A stretch of DNA of 47,363 nucleotides from Acidobacteriaceae bacterium. Lineage in GTDB: Bacteria > Acidobacteriota > Terriglobia > Terriglobales > Acidobacteriaceae. The position numbers were made by a program, and so were the translations under genes. This document shows positions 28,943 through 37,560 of this stretch, one piece after another; the first letter of the stretch is position 1; the number at the start of each line of letters is the position of its first letter. The stretch spans positions 1-47,363 of the forward strand of contig JANXUC010000079.1 of NCBI GenBank assembly GCA_025352065.1. Direction: 5' to 3'. Under the pieces are notes generated by a model. The model had not been told where the DNA came from, did no database searches, and saw only the letters and a program-made list of their open reading frames with translations.

Positions 28943-29339
28943 ATGCGCACCCTTATTGTCGAAGACGACTTCACCAGCCGGCTATTACTGCAAACGTTTC
29001 TGTCTCGCTATGGTGAATGCCATATCGCCATCAACGGCAAAGAAGCTCTGCAGGCCCTCACCCTGGCTCGTCAAGCCAACCAACAGTACGACCTGGTGTG
29101 CATGGACCATTATGATGCCGGAAATGGATGGCCAGACAGCTGTCCGCGGAATCCGGGGTCTCGAAGAGGCCAACGGAGTCCTTTCAACCGTGGGTGTGAA
29201 GATCATTATGACCACGGCGCTCGACGATGTGAAAAACGTAGTAGCATCCTTCGGCGCTTTGTGCGATGCCTACGTCTTCAAGCCAGTTGACACCACACTG
29301 CTTTTAGGCCATTTGAAAAAGCTGGCGCTGATTCCCTAG
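28943..29339 (+). pseudogene. CheY-like receiver with a one-base frameshift
   Basis: The gene begins at ATG 28943 (AGGA about 9 bp upstream) as MRTLIVEDDFTSRLLLQTFL and continues to YDLVCMD. There the frame shifts: the rest of the receiver, IMMPEMDGQTAVRG through IIMTTALDDVKNVV and AYVFKPVD to the stop at 29339, is in the next frame. Dropping one C of the CC at 29107-29108 restores a full 131-residue receiver with Asp in CMDIMMPEMDG, Thr in IIMTTA and Lys in FKPVD. The lesion falls directly after the phospho-Asp codon. Everything else looks well preserved, so this is either a recent mutation or a sequencing or assembly error. It is the last gene of the chemosensory run. Confidence 0.88.
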
Positions 29340-29398
29340 AAACCGCCGCAACCTACGCCCTCCCGCTGCGTGGCTTTGAGCACACTAGGGCTACCTCC

Positions 29399-29414
29399 TG
29401 TGACTGCGGTCACA
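29399..29414. promoter_or_regulatory. Crp-like dyad TGTGA-N6-TCACA
   Basis: TGTGA (29399-29403) and TCACA (29410-29414) form a perfect Crp-type inverted repeat, extended by one more pair to CTGTGAC/GTCACAG. Its centre is 57 bp before the ferredoxin start. Crp/Fnr-family proteins bind such sites; which member acts here is unknown. It could also be a small hairpin, but the arms exactly match the Crp consensus. Confidence 0.5.
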
Positions 29415-29462
29415 GCAGCCCTCCCGCTTCCATGTCAATATGGGGGCCATAGCGAGGCAGAC

Positions 29463-29735
29463 ATGTCTGGACCAGATCGAGGCAACGTTGTTATCAACCT
29501 TTTCGAGTGTAAAGGTTGCGGACTGTGTGTGGACTCCTGTCCGCCCAAGTGCCTCGAGCTACTACCAGAACTGAGCGCCTCCGGTGTACACCCCGCGCAG
29601 TACCTGGGAAAGGCCTGCACTGGATGCGGCATCTGTTTCTATTGCTGCCCTGAGCCAGGCGCCATTACCGTTTACCGCCTCACGCCGCCACCCAAGTCAG
29701 TGCCACCAGGAGAACTTCATGCGGCAGCTCTGTAA
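29463..29735 (+). CDS. Two-[4Fe-4S] ferredoxin subunit of the 2-oxoacid oxidoreductase
   Basis: This 90-residue protein has two cluster motifs, [15 protein letters not shown] and [14 protein letters not shown], typical of the delta subunit (KorD/VorD) that takes electrons from the thiamine-containing core. The longer frame from 29370 adds residues with no ferredoxin similarity; ATG 29463 starts right before the fold ([20 protein letters not shown]). It overlaps the alpha-subunit gene by 17 bp, a strong sign of a shared complex. The C-terminal 20 residues ([18 protein letters not shown]) are a short Pro-rich tail. Confidence 0.9.
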   Translation: MSGPDRGNVVINLFECKGCGLCVDSCPPKCLELLPELSASGVHPAQYLGKACTGCGICFYCCPEPGAITVYRLTPPPKSVPPGELHAAAL

Positions 29736-30771
29736 AGGGAATGTCGCCATCGTCAAAGGTGCGATCTTGGCCGGTTGCCGTTCTTATTATGGATACCCCA
29801 TTACTCCAGCCAGTGAGATTGCTGAAGCTGCTGCTCTCCTAATGCCACAGGTTGGTGGCACCTTCCTGCAAGCGGAAAGCGAAGTCGCCGCCATCAACAT
29901 GGTTTACGGCGCAGCCGCAGCTGGTGCGCGCGTCATGACCGCATCCTCCGGCCCGGGCCTGAGCCTCATGCAGGAAGGCATCTCCTACTGCGCGGGTGCC
30001 GAACTCCCCTGCGTCATCGTCGACATCATGCGCGGAGGACCGGGCCTCGGCAACATCGCTCCCGAACAAAGCGACTACTTTTCTATGGTCAAGGGCGGCG
30101 GCCACGGGTGCTATCGCAATCTCGTACTCGCGCCTGCATCCGTGCAGGAGATGGCCGACCTCACCGTACTCGCTTTCGAACTGGCCGACCGCTATCGCAA
30201 TCCCACCATTCTTCTCGCCGACGGCTTTGTTGGCCAGATGATGGAGCCGCTCGATCTAGAATATCGAGAAATCCCAATTCCAGAACGCCCTTGGGCCGTA
30301 AAGGGCACGCCGGAGACACGCAAAAATGTTGTGAACTCAATCTTCCTGGAGCCCGACGATCTGGAAGCCCACATTCGCAAGCTGGAAGCAAAATACATCC
30401 GAGCTTCGCAGATCGAGTGCCGTTCAGAGACTTTCCACACTGAAGACGCCGAAGTCCTGCTCGTTGGCTATGGCATTGCTTCGCGCGTATTGCATTCCGC
30501 CGTCGAAAGGGCACGGCGCGACGGCCTCAGGGCGGGCTTCTTCCGTCCAATCACGCTCTGGCCCTTCCCCAAACAGGCCTTGCTCGATGCGGCTCAAAAC
30601 GTCAGCAGGATTCTGGTTGTAGAACTCAGCAACGGCCAGATGGTGGAAGACGTCCGCCTCACTATCGAAGGCAGAATACCCGTCGATTTCTATGGACGCA
30701 CGGGAGGCAACGCCCCGTCCGTCGAAGAAGTATATTCGCAAGTCATGCAGCACTTAATGGCAATGGCGTAG
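29719..30771 (+). CDS. vorB: 2-oxoacid:ferredoxin oxidoreductase alpha subunit, VorB-like
   Basis: This 350-residue subunit matches 3-methyl-2-oxobutanoate dehydrogenase subunit Vor[74 protein letters not shown] and [17 protein letters not shown]. The enzyme class oxidatively decarboxylates a 2-oxoacid to an acyl-CoA, passing electrons to ferredoxin. Substrate choice between branched-chain oxoacids and 2-oxoglutarate cannot be settled from sequence alone, since VorB and KorA are close. The start at ATG 29719 has AGGAG at 29708-29712. It overlaps the ferredoxin gene and is followed after 51 bp by the beta-gamma fusion. Such enzymes are oxygen-sensitive, so low-oxygen metabolism is implied. Confidence 0.88.
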   Translation: MRQLCKGNVAIVKGAILAGCRSYYGYPITPASEIAEAAALLMPQVGGTFLQAESEVAAINMVYGAAAAGARVMTASSGPGLSLMQEGISYCAGAELPCVIVDIMRGGPGLGNIAPEQSDYFSMVKGGGHGCYRNLVLAPASVQEMADLTVLAFELADRYRNPTILLADGFVGQMMEPLDLEYREIPIPERPWAVKGTPETRKNVVNSIFLEPDDLEAHIRKLEAKYIRASQIECRSETFHTEDAEVLLVGYGIASRVLHSAVERARRDGLRAGFFRPITLWPFPKQALLDAAQNVSRILVVELSNGQMVEDVRLTIEGRIPVDFYGRTGGNAPSVEEVYSQVMQHLMAMA

Positions 30772-30822
30772 CAAGAGCGACCGATTGTGCCGTGGTTGAT
30801 TTTAGACGAGTGGAGAACGAGC

Positions 30823-32319
30823 ATGGCAATCGACAGCAAGACCAGCGCGAAGGCTTTGGAAATCTTGGCTGCGGGCTACCAGGTCAGTCACTCCAAGTCG
30901 CCAGCTTTCTACGACACCTATGAGCGCAAGGGCGATTGCAAACACCAAACACACTATTGCCCCGGTTGCGGCCATGGCGTGGCTCACAAACTCATTGCCG
31001 AAGCGCTCGCGGATCTGGGTTTGCAGGACAAGACAATCTTCGTCAGCCCGGTTGGTTGTTCCGTTTTCGCGTACTACTATTTCGATGTGGGCAATGTGCA
31101 ACTCGCTCACGGCCGTGCGCCCGCCGGAGCCACTGGGATCAAGCGCACATGCCCGGAGGCAATCGTCATTTCCTATCAAGGCGACGGGGACCTTGCCGCC
31201 ATCGGCACCGCGGAAATCATCCACGCGGCCAATCGCGGCGAAAAGATTACCGTCTTCTTCGTCAACAATGCCGTCTACGGCATGACGGGCGGACAGATGG
31301 CGCCTACGACCATGCTTGGGCAGAAGACTACGACCTCACCTTGGGGACGACGCGCCTCGAATGAAGGTTTTCCGCTGCACATGGCTGAGTTAATCGCAAC
31401 GCTCGAAGCTCCGGTGTATGTGGAGCGCGTTGCCCTCTCCGATAACAAGAACATCATGAAGGCGCGCAAGGCCGTCCGCCGCGCTCTCGAAGTTCAACGC
31501 GACGGCATCGGCTTCTCCTTCGTTGAGATTCTCTCCCCCTGCCCCACCATCTGGGCCAAGGATCCAGTTCAGGCTCGCAAGTGGGTTGCAGAGAAAATGA
31601 TCCCCGAGTACCCACTCGCCGTCTTCAAAGACAAGGCCCACGAAGCAATTGAGAATCGGGCAATCCCGCAGCGGTCCGTACAAGACGTTCTGGAAATCAG
31701 GGCGAAGGATGATGTCCCACTAACGGAACTACCGAAACATTCGCACCATGCAGAAGACCTCCGTATCAAGGTAGCCGGATTTGGAGGGCAAGGAGTTCTC
31801 CTACTAGGCCAATTGCTGACGGAAATGGGCATGCGGGAAGGCCTCGAAGTCAGCTGGCTTCCTTCCTATGGCCCGGAAATGCGCTCCGGCAGCGCCAACT
31901 GCCACGTCTGTCTGTCACAACGGAGAATTGGGACGCCCCTAGTCACGCGCCCGGACGTCCTGATCGCCATGAACGAACCCTCGCTGCGTAAGTTCGCGGC
32001 GCAGGTCGCCCCCGGAGGGCTCATTCTCTACAACCAGGAACACCTGCCGCAGGACCTCCATCTTCCGCACGCCCGCGTCCTCTGTATTCCGGCTTCGGAA
32101 ATCGCCGACAAACTGGGCTCCAGCAAGGCCGCCAACATGGTGCTACTCGGTGCGCTGCTCGAGGCCACGCACTGCCTGCTCCCCGCAACCGCCGAAGGAG
32201 TTCTAACAACCAAGATCAAGAAGGCGGATATGCTGACATGGAACTGCGCGGCTCTGAGGGCCGGACGAGAGTTCATGGACAACCTCACGCCAGATGGCAC
32301 GATCACCCGTGCTCACTAG
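30823..32319 (+). CDS. 2-oxoacid:ferredoxin oxidoreductase beta-gamma fusion
   Basis: This 498-residue protein joins two subunits that are often separate. Residues 1-300 are the thiamine diphosphate-binding beta subunit: HYCPGCGHGVAHKLIAEAL, FVSPVGCSVFAYYYF, SYQGDGDLAAIGTAEIIHAA and FFVNNAVYGMTGGQMAPTT. Residues 312-498 are the gamma subunit: IKVAGFGGQGVLLLGQLL, SWLPSYGPEMRSGSANCHV and VTRPDVLIAMNEPSLRKF. The junction is a polar linker near residues 285-312. ATG 30823 has GGAG at 30812-30815 and is preferred over ATG 30787. With the alpha and ferredoxin genes, all four functional units are present in three genes. Confidence 0.92.
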   Translation: MAIDSKTSAKALEILAAGYQVSHSKSPAFYDTYERKGDCKHQTHYCPGCGHGVAHKLIAEALADLGLQDKTIFVSPVGCSVFAYYYFDVGNVQLAHGRAPAGATGIKRTCPEAIVISYQGDGDLAAIGTAEIIHAANRGEKITVFFVNNAVYGMTGGQMAPTTMLGQKTTTSPWGRRASNEGFPLHMAELIATLEAPVYVERVALSDNKNIMKARKAVRRALEVQRDGIGFSFVEILSPCPTIWAKDPVQARKWVAEKMIPEYPLAVFKDKAHEAIENRAIPQRSVQDVLEIRAKDDVPLTELPKHSHHAEDLRIKVAGFGGQGVLLLGQLLTEMGMREGLEVSWLPSYGPEMRSGSANCHVCLSQRRIGTPLVTRPDVLIAMNEPSLRKFAAQVAPGGLILYNQEHLPQDLHLPHARVLCIPASEIADKLGSSKAANMVLLGALLEATHCLLPATAEGVLTTKIKKADMLTWNCAALRAGREFMDNLTPDGTITRAH

Positions 32320-32402
32320 CATCGACTCGTCGATAAAACTGCATGTTTCGTATTTTGCTTGACCGCTTTGCGAGCACCCTCCCGCGAAAGAAGAAAAGAA
32401 AC

Positions 32403-34337
32403 ATGGATAGACCATCCGCCGAGTTGTTCGGCTCCCCGCCAGCGCTAGCAACTGCGTCGCCTTGGGAAGCCCCCTCGCAGAGTTTAGGCGATCGTGTGGC
32501 AAGGGTCTCCGATCTGGTCATCGCCATCATTTCTTTTATCGCCATCGCTCTCTCTCTTTTGCTGCGCTATGCTCTGCACGCACAAGCCTTTGCATGGCGC
32601 GCGCCCTTAGTCGCAGTGCTCTTGATTGGCGGCAGTTCTCTGGTGATCCAGCTTGCTCGAAAGGCTTTCTCGCGCCAGTTCGGTGCCGACTGGCTAGCCG
32701 GAATCTCGATCGTCACATCGGCTCTCTTGGGCGAGTATCTCGCCGGAGCCATCATCGTCCTCATGCTCTCCGGTGGAACAGCCCTCGAGCAATTCGCAAC
32801 CCGCAAGGCCTCATCCGCCTTGGCTGCGTTGGCCCGGCGCATGCCACACACGGCACACCGGCAGTCACCCGCTGGAATCATCGACATATCTGTGACCGAA
32901 ATCCAGATTGGTGATCGCCTCGTCATTTTCCCCCACGAGATATGTCCCACGGATGGCGTAATCGCGGAAGGCCACGGAAGGATGGACGAGGCCTACCTCA
33001 CAGGAGAGCCATTTGAAATCGCGAAAGCGCCCGGCTCCGCTGCGTTGTCCGGCGCGGTCAATGGCTCTGTGGCATTGGTGATGACCGCCACCAGGCTGCC
33101 GATCGATTCGCGCTATGCGCAAATCATGAAAGTAATGGAGCAAAGCGAAGCCAGTCGGCCTCCCTTGCGCCGATTGGCCGACAGGATCGGCACCTGGTAC
33201 ACGCCACTGGCTTTACTCGTCGCGGCACTTGCCGGCGTATTGGGAGGGAGTTCGCATCGCTTTCTTGCAGTCGTCATTATTGCCACGCCTTGCCCTCTTT
33301 TGATTGCCATTCCCGTCGCAATGATTGGAGCAATTTCGCTGTGCGCCCGCAATGGGATCGTGATTAAGAATGCTGGCGCGTTGGAACAGGTCGGTAAATG
33401 CGAATCCGTTATTTTTGATAAAACCGGCACCTTGACCTACGGCAAGCCCGCCCTACAAGAAATCGTCCTGAGTCCCGGAAGGAAGGAGGACGAAGTCCTG
33501 GCTTTGACGGCAAGTCTCGAACAGTACTCGAAACATCCGCTCGCGGGGGCCGTCCTAAGAACTGCACAAGAGCGCAAGTTGTACATCCCAGAGGCCTCGC
33601 AGGCCAGCGAAGAACCCGGAGAAGGCTTGCGCGGAATTGTGGCAGGTCAACAGATCGAAGTCTTGGGACGCAAGCACTTCCTGCAGCGCAATCAAGGTCA
33701 CGGAGAACTGCCGCAGCAATCTCCCAGCGGGTTGGAATGTGTTGTCCTCGTAAATGACAGTTTCGCGGCGCTGTTGAAATTTGCAGACGAGCCGCGCGCT
33801 GGAGGCAGCCTGTTCGTCGGCCATTTGCAACCCCGGCACGGCATTACACGTGTAATGCTACTGTCCGGCGACCGTCAGTCCGAAGTCGAGAACTTGGCTC
33901 GCATGCTGGGGATTCCCAAAGTGCACGCCAACAAAAGTCCCGAAGAAAAAGTTCGCATCGTGGCCGAAGAAACTCTGAAGTACCGCACCCTCTTTGTCGG
34001 AGACGGATTGAATGACGCTCCTGCCATGAAAGCCGCCACCGTCGGCGTGGCTTTCGGTCATGGCAATGAGATAACTTCCCAGGCAGCGGACGCGGTCATT
34101 CTCGATCCTGTGATTCAGAAGGTAGACGAACTGATGCACATCGGCCAGCACACCCGTACAATTGCCCTGCAAAGCGCCATCGGCGGTATGACTTTGAGTG
34201 TCCTTGGCATGGTGGCAGCCAGTCTCGGCTACCTGCCCCCGGTTGCCGGCGCAATCGCGCAAGAGATTATTGATGTCGTCGTCGTGCTCAACGCTCTCCG
34301 CGTCCTTATCGAACCGAGACGGTTGGCGGACTTATGA
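32403..34337 (+). CDS. P1B-type heavy-metal-translocating ATPase with TPCP motif
   Basis: This is a 644-residue cation pump. The catalytic Asp339 is in FDKTGTLTYGKPAL; the actuator loop has LTGEP, the nucleotide domain has SKHPLAGAV and the hinge is VGDGLNDAPAMK. The metal-site helix reads IIATPCPLLIAIPVAM (about 293-308): TPCP instead of CPC, a pattern I associate with the P1B-5 (Ni/Fe-type) subgroup, so copper is less likely. There is no N-terminal metal-binding domain and no Cys-rich tail. ATG 32403 follows an A/G-rich stretch; ATG 32343, 20 codons upstream, has no clear ribosome site. The gene is 83 bp after the oxidoreductase, whose iron-sulfur clusters make an iron link conceivable, but that is speculation. 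Confidence 0.9.
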   Translation: MDRPSAELFGSPPALATASPWEAPSQSLGDRVARVSDLVIAIISFIAIALSLLLRYALHAQAFAWRAPLVAVLLIGGSSLVIQLARKAFSRQFGADWLAGISIVTSALLGEYLAGAIIVLMLSGGTALEQFATRKASSALAALARRMPHTAHRQSPAGIIDISVTEIQIGDRLVIFPHEICPTDGVIAEGHGRMDEAYLTGEPFEIAKAPGSAALSGAVNGSVALVMTATRLPIDSRYAQIMKVMEQSEASRPPLRRLADRIGTWYTPLALLVAALAGVLGGSSHRFLAVVIIATPCPLLIAIPVAMIGAISLCARNGIVIKNAGALEQVGKCESVIFDKTGTLTYGKPALQEIVLSPGRKEDEVLALTASLEQYSKHPLAGAVLRTAQERKLYIPEASQASEEPGEGLRGIVAGQQIEVLGRKHFLQRNQGHGELPQQSPSGLECVVLVNDSFAALLKFADEPRAGGSLFVGHLQPRHGITRVMLLSGDRQSEVENLARMLGIPKVHANKSPEEKVRIVAEETLKYRTLFVGDGLNDAPAMKAATVGVAFGHGNEITSQAADAVILDPVIQKVDELMHIGQHTRTIALQSAIGGMTLSVLGMVAASLGYLPPVAGAIAQEIIDVVVVLNALRVLIEPRRLADL

Positions 34338-34431
34338 CTTCACTTTTCTCTCATTCGACTGCAAAACAGCTTGTTGGATCACGCGCTACGGATTGCTACT
34401 GCCCTCGCACTGGCCTTGGCGGGAAATAGAG

Positions 34432-35517
34432 ATGACGAAGAAACAATCTGCTCTAGCGTTTCTAATTATCATCACCGCCGTCGCACTCTATTTTTGCTAT
34501 CTCCTCGCCGTACCGTTTTACAAACCCATCCTTACCTCAGTTGTCCTCGCCATTGTTTTTTATCCCGCGCATGCACGCATTCGCCGCTGGATTGGATATC
34601 GAAATGTTGCGGCTGCGCTTTCGACCACCCTCGTGATTCTCCTTGTCGGCTCGCTCGTTTTCTTCCTCGGACGCGCCGTTGTGTCGGGGCTCCATGAAAC
34701 TTATGAATCGCTCGGTGCTTCCGAACAAGGTCGCCAACGTCTCAGCTTGTTCGTAGTCCACTTATTCGATTGGGCGGTAGCTTGGGTGAGCCGCTATTCG
34801 CCCATCACGACACCTGACCTGCAAAAGGCCATCCTCGCGCAAACCGAAAGAGTTGTTGCCACGCTGATTTCTCTGACTGGGAGCGCACTCGGAAGCTTAA
34901 CTTCCCTCTTCCCCAATATCTTGATTGGGTTTTTTGTGCTCTTCTTCTTATTTCGCGACGGCAGATCGATGCTCCGTCGCGTCGCCCCTATACTCCCGAT
35001 CCCGCGCAACCACGCCATACGCTTGTTCCAATGCTTGCGCGATACTCTCAATGTGATCGTCTATGGCACTCTCGCCATGGCGGCAATCCAAGGCGCTCTC
35101 ACAGGTATTGCGTTCTGGATCCTCGCCTTTGCATCACCCGTGCTCTGGGGTGTGGTCACCACTCTGTGTGCCTTGTTGCCGGTGATTGGCACAACATTCG
35201 TATTACTCCCCGCAACCGCCATGCTCTTTTTCACGGGCCACTGGGTCAAAGGCTTAATCCTTCTGGTCTGGGCCTTGGTCGTCGTACATCCGGTGGACAA
35301 CATCCTGCGGCCTTACCTGATTGGAGATCGTACAAGGCTTTCCACACTTTATATCTTCTTCGCCCTGCTCGGCGGGCTGCGAGCCTTCGGAGCTCTGGGA
35401 CTCTTCATTGGCCCCGTAGTCCTGGCCCTGACAGTAGCCTTGTTGGAACTTCTCCACGAAACGCAACGGCCCGGCGTCAACGGCACGCGCCTAGGCCCGG
35501 GCGCAAGAGTAAAGTAG
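34432..35517 (+). CDS. AI-2E family (PerM-type) membrane permease
   Basis: This 361-residue inner-membrane protein has about seven or eight hydrophobic segments and the family's late motifs: GALTGIAFWILAFASPVLWG, LLPVIGTTFVLLPA and HPVDNILRPYLIGDRTRLST, then GGLRAFGALGLFIGPVVLAL. The family includes AI-2 exporters and Na+/H+ antiporters, so no substrate is claimed. The frame extends upstream into the ATPase gene, but ATG 34432 with GGGAAATAGAG before it starts at the first membrane helix. It lies 94 bp after the ATPase stop, on the same strand. Confidence 0.9.
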   Translation: MTKKQSALAFLIIITAVALYFCYLLAVPFYKPILTSVVLAIVFYPAHARIRRWIGYRNVAAALSTTLVILLVGSLVFFLGRAVVSGLHETYESLGASEQGRQRLSLFVVHLFDWAVAWVSRYSPITTPDLQKAILAQTERVVATLISLTGSALGSLTSLFPNILIGFFVLFFLFRDGRSMLRRVAPILPIPRNHAIRLFQCLRDTLNVIVYGTLAMAAIQGALTGIAFWILAFASPVLWGVVTTLCALLPVIGTTFVLLPATAMLFFTGHWVKGLILLVWALVVVHPVDNILRPYLIGDRTRLSTLYIFFALLGGLRAFGALGLFIGPVVLALTVALLELLHETQRPGVNGTRLGPGARVK

Positions 35518-35622
35518 CGGTGGCGCCCGTCTTGCCCTTACATCAGGCGCAGTAGTGGCCTAAATGCGCTCGCGGGAAAAGTCTTCCATAAAACTCCCTT
35601 GTCCTTGCGCGAGTCGGACTAT

Positions 35623-35642
35623 ACTTAGTCAGTTGGCTAAGT
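35623..35642. promoter_or_regulatory. Candidate ArsR-family operator
   Basis: A perfect inverted repeat ACTTAG-N8-CTAAGT lies 7 bp before the start of the ArsR-type regulator gene. It overlaps a TATACT at 35620-35625 that could be a -10 element (with TTGTCC at 35599-35604, 15 bp spacing). This is the expected arrangement for autorepression. Confidence 0.5.
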
Positions 35643-35648
35643 GTCTAT

Positions 35649-35951
35649 ATGAATATTGAACTATCGCTGCATGCTCTCGCCAGTACCCGGCGGCTGCAGA
35701 TTTTGGAATGGCTGAAGAAACCCGTGAAGCACTTCCCTCCACAAGTCGATGGCGACCTGGGGAAGGATGGCGTCTGCGGCGTGCTCATCGCCAGAAAGCT
35801 GCGCGTAAGCCAGCCCACCGCCAGCGAACACCTGAGCGTCCTCTCTAACGCCGAACTGATTCGCGGCAAGCGCGTAAAGAAATGGACCTTCTACCGCCGC
35901 AACGAACAAGGCATCCGCAAGATCAAGCGTCTGATCGCCACCAAGGTCTGA
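35649..35951 (+). CDS. ArsR-family winged-helix regulator
   Basis: This 100-residue regulator has LASTRRLQILEWLKKP at the start, the recognition helix ARKLRVSQPTASEHLSVL and the wing GKRVKKWTFYRRNE, all typical of ArsR proteins. It has a single Cys (VCGVLIARKL) and no CxC metal site, so it probably does not sense arsenite in the classical way. The start at ATG 35649 is right behind the candidate operator. The PhzF-like gene follows after 30 bp and is the likely co-regulated partner. Confidence 0.85.
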   Translation: MNIELSLHALASTRRLQILEWLKKPVKHFPPQVDGDLGKDGVCGVLIARKLRVSQPTASEHLSVLSNAELIRGKRVKKWTFYRRNEQGIRKIKRLIATKV

Positions 35952-35981
35952 GTGCCTGCTTCTACAAGGTAAAGAACGGCT

Positions 35982-36881
35982 ATGCCAAATCTAAGCAAGT
36001 ATCGCTACCGAGTCGTCGACGTCTTCACCGAAAACCCGCTGCAAGGCAATCCCCTCGCCGTCTTCACCGACGCGCGCGGCATGGACACCGCCCTCATGCA
36101 GAAGATCGCCCTCGAACTCAATCTCTCGGAAACCACCTTCGTCTTCCCTGCCAACCGCAAAGATTGCGCCGTGAACGTGCGAATATTTACGCCCCGCTAC
36201 GAGATGCAATTCGCCGGCCACCCCACCATCGGCACCAGTTTCGTCCTGCTGGACGATGGCATCGTACCGAAAGACACAACGCAATTCATGCTGGAAGAAA
36301 AAGTAGGCCCCATCCCCATCCGCGTTGACACGGGCGTGCAGCCCTTAATCTGGCTCAAGACCCCGCCCATCACCTTTGAAGCGCTCGCCGAACGCGCCGT
36401 TTGCGCCAAAGCACTCGGCCTCGAACTCAACGACCTCTTCGACATTCCCCCGCAGCTAGTCACTGCCGGCAACCCCACCTTCTTTATCGCCGTCAAAAAC
36501 AAAGAAGCCGTCGACCTCGCCTGGATGGATCTAAGCGGCGTTAAGGCGATCAAAGGAAACTACGCAAACCCAGTCTGCATCTTCGTCTTCGCTCCCACCC
36601 CAACAGGAGCCTACTCGCGCATGTTCGCTCAGGAATACGGCATCATCGAAGATCCCGCCACAGGAAGCTCCACAGGCCCGTTAGCCGCCTACATGATGCG
36701 GCACAGGTTGGTACCCAGCGCGTCGGGAACGCGCTTCATCAGCGAACAGGGAGTGAAAATGGGACGCCGCAGCCTGCTCCACGTCCTCATCGTAGGCGAG
36801 CAGGGTTCAGAAGCCATCGAAGTCGGCGGCCACGTCGCACCTCTAGTCGAGGCCACAATGACGCTCCCGTCGACAACCTGA
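35982..36881 (+). CDS. PhzF-family isomerase-like protein
   Basis: This 299-residue protein has the two-lobed PhzF fold by sequence: YRVVDVFTENPLQGNPLAVF at the start, catalytic Glu50 in LNLSETTFVFP, RIFTPRYEMQFAGHPTIGTS and the second-lobe DPATGSSTGPLAAYM. PhzF converts a phenazine precursor, but most homologues are not in phenazine clusters and there are no other phenazine genes here, so the true substrate is unknown. It is paired with the ArsR-type regulator, and the dispersed repeats begin just after its stop. Confidence 0.9.
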   Translation: MPNLSKYRYRVVDVFTENPLQGNPLAVFTDARGMDTALMQKIALELNLSETTFVFPANRKDCAVNVRIFTPRYEMQFAGHPTIGTSFVLLDDGIVPKDTTQFMLEEKVGPIPIRVDTGVQPLIWLKTPPITFEALAERAVCAKALGLELNDLFDIPPQLVTAGNPTFFIAVKNKEAVDLAWMDLSGVKAIKGNYANPVCIFVFAPTPTGAYSRMFAQEYGIIEDPATGSSTGPLAAYMMRHRLVPSASGTRFISEQGVKMGRRSLLHVLIVGEQGSEAIEVGGHVAPLVEATMTLPSTT

Positions 36882-36900
36882 CACTATCACTCAGACATGA

Positions 36901-36979
36901 TTTGTCATTCTGAGCGAAGAATCCCTTTCGCCGGAAACGCTCTAAGGAATTTGTCATTCCGAACGAAGCGAGGAATCTG
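36901..36979 (+). repeat. Two copies of a dispersed GTCATTC-GCGAAG-GAATC repeat
   Basis: Copy 1 (36901-36928) begins TTTGTCATTCTGAGCGAAGA and ends GAATCCCTTT; copy 2 (36950-36979) reads TTTGTCATTCCGAACGAAGC followed by GAGGAATCTGA. Further copies are at 38328-38375 and 47284-47300. They sit between genes, never inside one. The pattern resembles intergenic repeats I associate with acidobacterial genomes. Confidence 0.75.
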
Positions 36980-37033
36980 ATTTCCTCAACTCAGGCCAAA
37001 CCCTCGCCACCATCGGGACCGGGAAGCGACAAA

Positions 37034-37560
37034 TCAAGCTCTCTTGTGCTCGCCCTTGCCAAATTTCTCTAGCATATGATCGCAAGTCCGCATCGCGAAC
37101 GCCACAATCGGCATGGTCGTAGTCTTGTCCGTAGGACTCGGAAAAATACTCGCATCGCAGATGTAGAGATTCTGCACATCATGCGTCTGCCCCCACTTAT
37201 TCGTCACCGAAGTCTTCGGATCGTTGCCAAACCGACAAACCCCAGTCTCATGCAGACTCGTCCCCGGAGAGTTCGAGTACGCAACATCATGCTCGAAAAT
37301 ATCCTTGCCCTCGCTGTACTCCGATTCCTCCACGAATACGGCTCCTGATGCGCCCTCCCTTCCAGCGCCAGCGGATCGCCAAACCCGCGATACTTCAAAT
37401 CAAAAACCTACCGATGCATCCGATAATTTTTGGACGTATCCATCCGCGGCCCCGAATTGATCACACACACTTCGAGCCCAGCCTCGCAAAGAATCTTCAT
37501 CGCGGTCCCGCCGCCAGCGCCCGTCCCCACAACGATCACGTCGTATATTTTTTCAGCCAG
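37034..37560 (-). pseudogene. Gutted GMC oxidoreductase (gluconate 2-dehydrogenase large-subunit type)
   Basis: Only the two ends remain. The N-terminus (from about 37560, AEKIYDVIVVGTGAGGGTAM, the FAD dinucleotide motif, then ILCEAGLEVCVINSGPRMD) reaches RMHR and hits a TAG in place of a usual Gln codon. It continues as VFDLKYRGFGDPLALEG, then shifts frame near 37345 into the C-terminus EYSEGKDIFEHDVAYS, SLHETGVCRFGND and NLYICDASIFPSPTDKTTTM, ending at 37034. About 400 residues of the flavoprotein are missing. The start codon is also unclear: CTG 37560 follows the only good AAGGAG. It overlaps the 3' end of the subunit-3 gene, the usual arrangement of a two-subunit dehydrogenase. It cannot be functional. 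Confidence 0.85.
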
